64,000 nucleotides of DNA from Lachnospiraceae bacterium (GTDB lineage: Bacteria > Bacillota > Clostridia > Lachnospirales > Lachnospiraceae): the NCBI GenBank assembly GCA_910574885.1, contig CAJTDD010000001.1:62001-126000 (forward strand), given 5' to 3'. The stretch's first letter is position 1; every line of letters starts with the position of its first letter. Below are positions 63,701 to 64,000 of the stretch, one piece after another. The position numbers and the translations under genes are program-made. Below the pieces are notes generated by a model, which was not told the origin of the DNA, ran no database searches, and saw only the letters and a program-made list of their open reading frames with translations.

Positions 63701-64000
63701 GGCTTCGTTGAGCAGTACGTTGTCAACGGTCTGGTTCTTGATTTTAATGCATTTCATATCCTGTCCGCCGATGTCCAGGATACAGTCTACATCCGGCTCG
63801 AAATAGGAGGCGGCATAGTAATGGGAGACTGTCTCCACCTCTCCTTCATCCAGAAGGAGCGCGGACTTGATCAGCGCCTCCCCATAACCTGTGGAACAGG
63901 AGTGGACGATTTCCACGCCTTCCGGCAGTTTACTGTAAATATCTTTAACAGCCGTAATGGTGGTCCCTAAGGGGTCTCCTTCGTTGTTGTGGTAGAAAGA
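60794..64000 (-). CDS. BadF-type acyl-CoA dehydratase activase/2-hydroxyglutaryl-CoA dehydratase protein (5' partial)
   Basis: The frame stays open to the window edge; upstream codons read SFYHNNEGDPLG, so the GTG near 63916 is internal and the true start lies outside. At least 1,068 residues are visible. They begin inside a BadF/BadG-type ATPase domain (CILDIGGQDMKC, EACSSGCGSFIE), followed by a CoA-dehydratase-like middle with a zinc- or cluster-type C-x2-C-x3-C motif (KCKGCTNNC). The C-terminal part has GGGCRASNYIGF and SFGCGLDA, typical of the large two-domain family. Members activate radical dehydration, but this long form's substrate is unknown. Confidence 0.9.
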   Translation of the reverse strand, partial: SFYHNNEGDPLGTTITAVKDIYSKLPEGVEIVHSCSTGYGEALIKSALLLDEGEVETVSHYYAASYFEPDVDCILDIGGQDMKCIKIKNQTVDNVLLNEACSSGCGSFIETFAKSLNYSVEDFAHEALFAQNPIDLGTRCTVFMNSKVKQAQKEGAAVADISAGLAYSVIKNALFKVIKVSDASELGNHIVVQGGTFYNNAVLRSFEKIAGCEAIRPDIAGIMGAFGAALIARERYMDCQGTTMLSIEDIEALEYSTTMAKCKGCTNNCRLTINHFSGGRKFITGNRCERGLGKEKSDNKLPNLFEYKFHRYFDYKPLEGYEASRGVIGIPRVLNMYENYPFWFTFFHTLGFQVVLSPASTRNIYELGIESIPSESECYPAKLAHGHVQWLINQGIHRIFYPSIPYERKEFEDANNHYNCPIVTSYPENIKNNIDAIVNGEVDFIHPFLSLESEETVSYRLVEELSEKFAVPAADIRSAVHTAWAELHACREDMKQKGEETIEYLKRTGNRGIVLAGRPYHIDPEVNHGIPELINSYNIAVLTEDSISHLHPAEHPLNVMDQWMYHSRLYAAANYVKTTDNLDLIQLNSFGCGLDAVTTDQVASILNDSDKIYTSLKIDEVNNLGAARIRVRSLLAAIRVRERRHEKRTIQSSAVTKVPFTQEMKKDYTILCPQMSPIHFDLLEPAFAASGYNIEVLPNDNKQAVDVGLKYVNNDACYPSLIVVGQIMDAILSGRYDTDKIAVIISQTGGGCRASNYIGFIRRALKKAGYEHIPVISLNLSGLEGNPGFKLTPRLVMRGMYAIVLGDIFMKCVYRIRPYEAVKGSADAMHEKWVKVCKEFLSQGYPSRHRFTRLCKDIIHDFDQNIELLDVKKPRVGVVGEILVKFLPAANNYLVELLESEGAEAVVPDLLDFLLYCFYNQNFKVSHLGMKKSKAAIGNLGIKALNWFRAPASKAFRESKHFDAPADIHELGKMASDIVSLGNQTGEGWFLTGEMLELIHNGAPNIVCTQPFACLPNHVVGKGVIKELRRRYPESNIVAIDFDPGASEVNQLNRIKLMLSTANKNLGA

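Overview
The window looks like a chromosomal segment of a Gram-positive, spore-forming anaerobe of the Clostridia, most likely the Lachnospiraceae. This is inferred from gene content and order, not from any database search. Supporting features are a complete Rnf complex, GerW/YtfJ and SigH sporulation genes, a cysteine T-box leader ahead of cysE-cysS, AGGAGG-type ribosome binding sites with frequent TTG/GTG starts, a wall-anchored surface protein, and a large BadF/2-hydroxyacyl-CoA dehydratase activator protein.

Layout. 1-3.1 kb: a cell-wall-anchored glucosaminidase-like protein. 3.3-3.6 kb: tRNA-Val and tRNA-Met. 3.6-8.6 kb: RpiR-type regulator, BaiN/HI0933-type flavoprotein, cmk, ispH and ribosomal protein S1. 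8.8-13.9 kb: rnfCDGEAB. 13.9-19.6 kb: DUF2752 protein, a small glycine/asparagine-rich membrane protein, the flavin transferase ApbE, a NusG-domain-II protein, a Gx-family transporter, ruvA, ruvB and zapA. 19.7-27 kb: U32 peptidase, a SEDS protein with its penicillin-binding protein, a DUF2953 protein, gerW and a 45-residue membrane peptide. 27-28.3 kb: a reverse-strand HTH/ImmA-like pair. 28.3-34.2 kb: ispF, a GNAT protein, a DedA protein, a DUF374 acyltransferase and a two-component system. 34.4-39.4 kb: Uma2-like protein, T-box, cysE, cysS, mrnC, rlmB and sigH. 39.4-45.4 kb: M3 peptidase, tRNA-Thr, Nudix protein, glnS and a MocR regulator. 45.4-48.3 kb (reverse): a solute-binding lipoprotein and a chemotaxis receptor. 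48.4-50.2 kb: gene debris and a GH25-LysM lysozyme. 50.3-53.5 kb: a LytTR two-component system and an uncharacterised protein. 54-60.1 kb: an ECF-like sigma factor, a DUF2461 protein, and a lantibiotic-immunity-type ABC transporter with its two-component system. 60.2-60.7 kb: a YefM/YoeB toxin-antitoxin pair. From 60.8 kb to the window end (reverse): the BadF-type protein, cut by the window edge.

The core runs are housekeeping: energy conservation (Rnf with ApbE to load its flavins), isoprenoid synthesis (ispH, ispF), recombination (ruvAB), wall synthesis and division (SEDS/PBP, ZapA), and cysteine/translation (T-box, cysE-cysS-mrnC-rlmB-sigH). Between them are accessory pieces: decayed mobile or nuclease fragments, two kinds of dispersed short repeat, an orphan bacteriocin-immunity module and sensory systems.

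No clearly new large system was found. The observations most worth following are: a 19-nt sequence found three times directly after terminators, two copies carrying remnants of the same decayed reading frame; a hairpin repeat shared by the ruvA-ruvB gap and a site 36 kb away; an apparent double-frame stretch in the DUF2953 gene; an ImmA-like protein without its metal motif; a LytTR operon with clear direct-repeat operators; and a solute-binding protein paired with a chemoreceptor rather than a permease.
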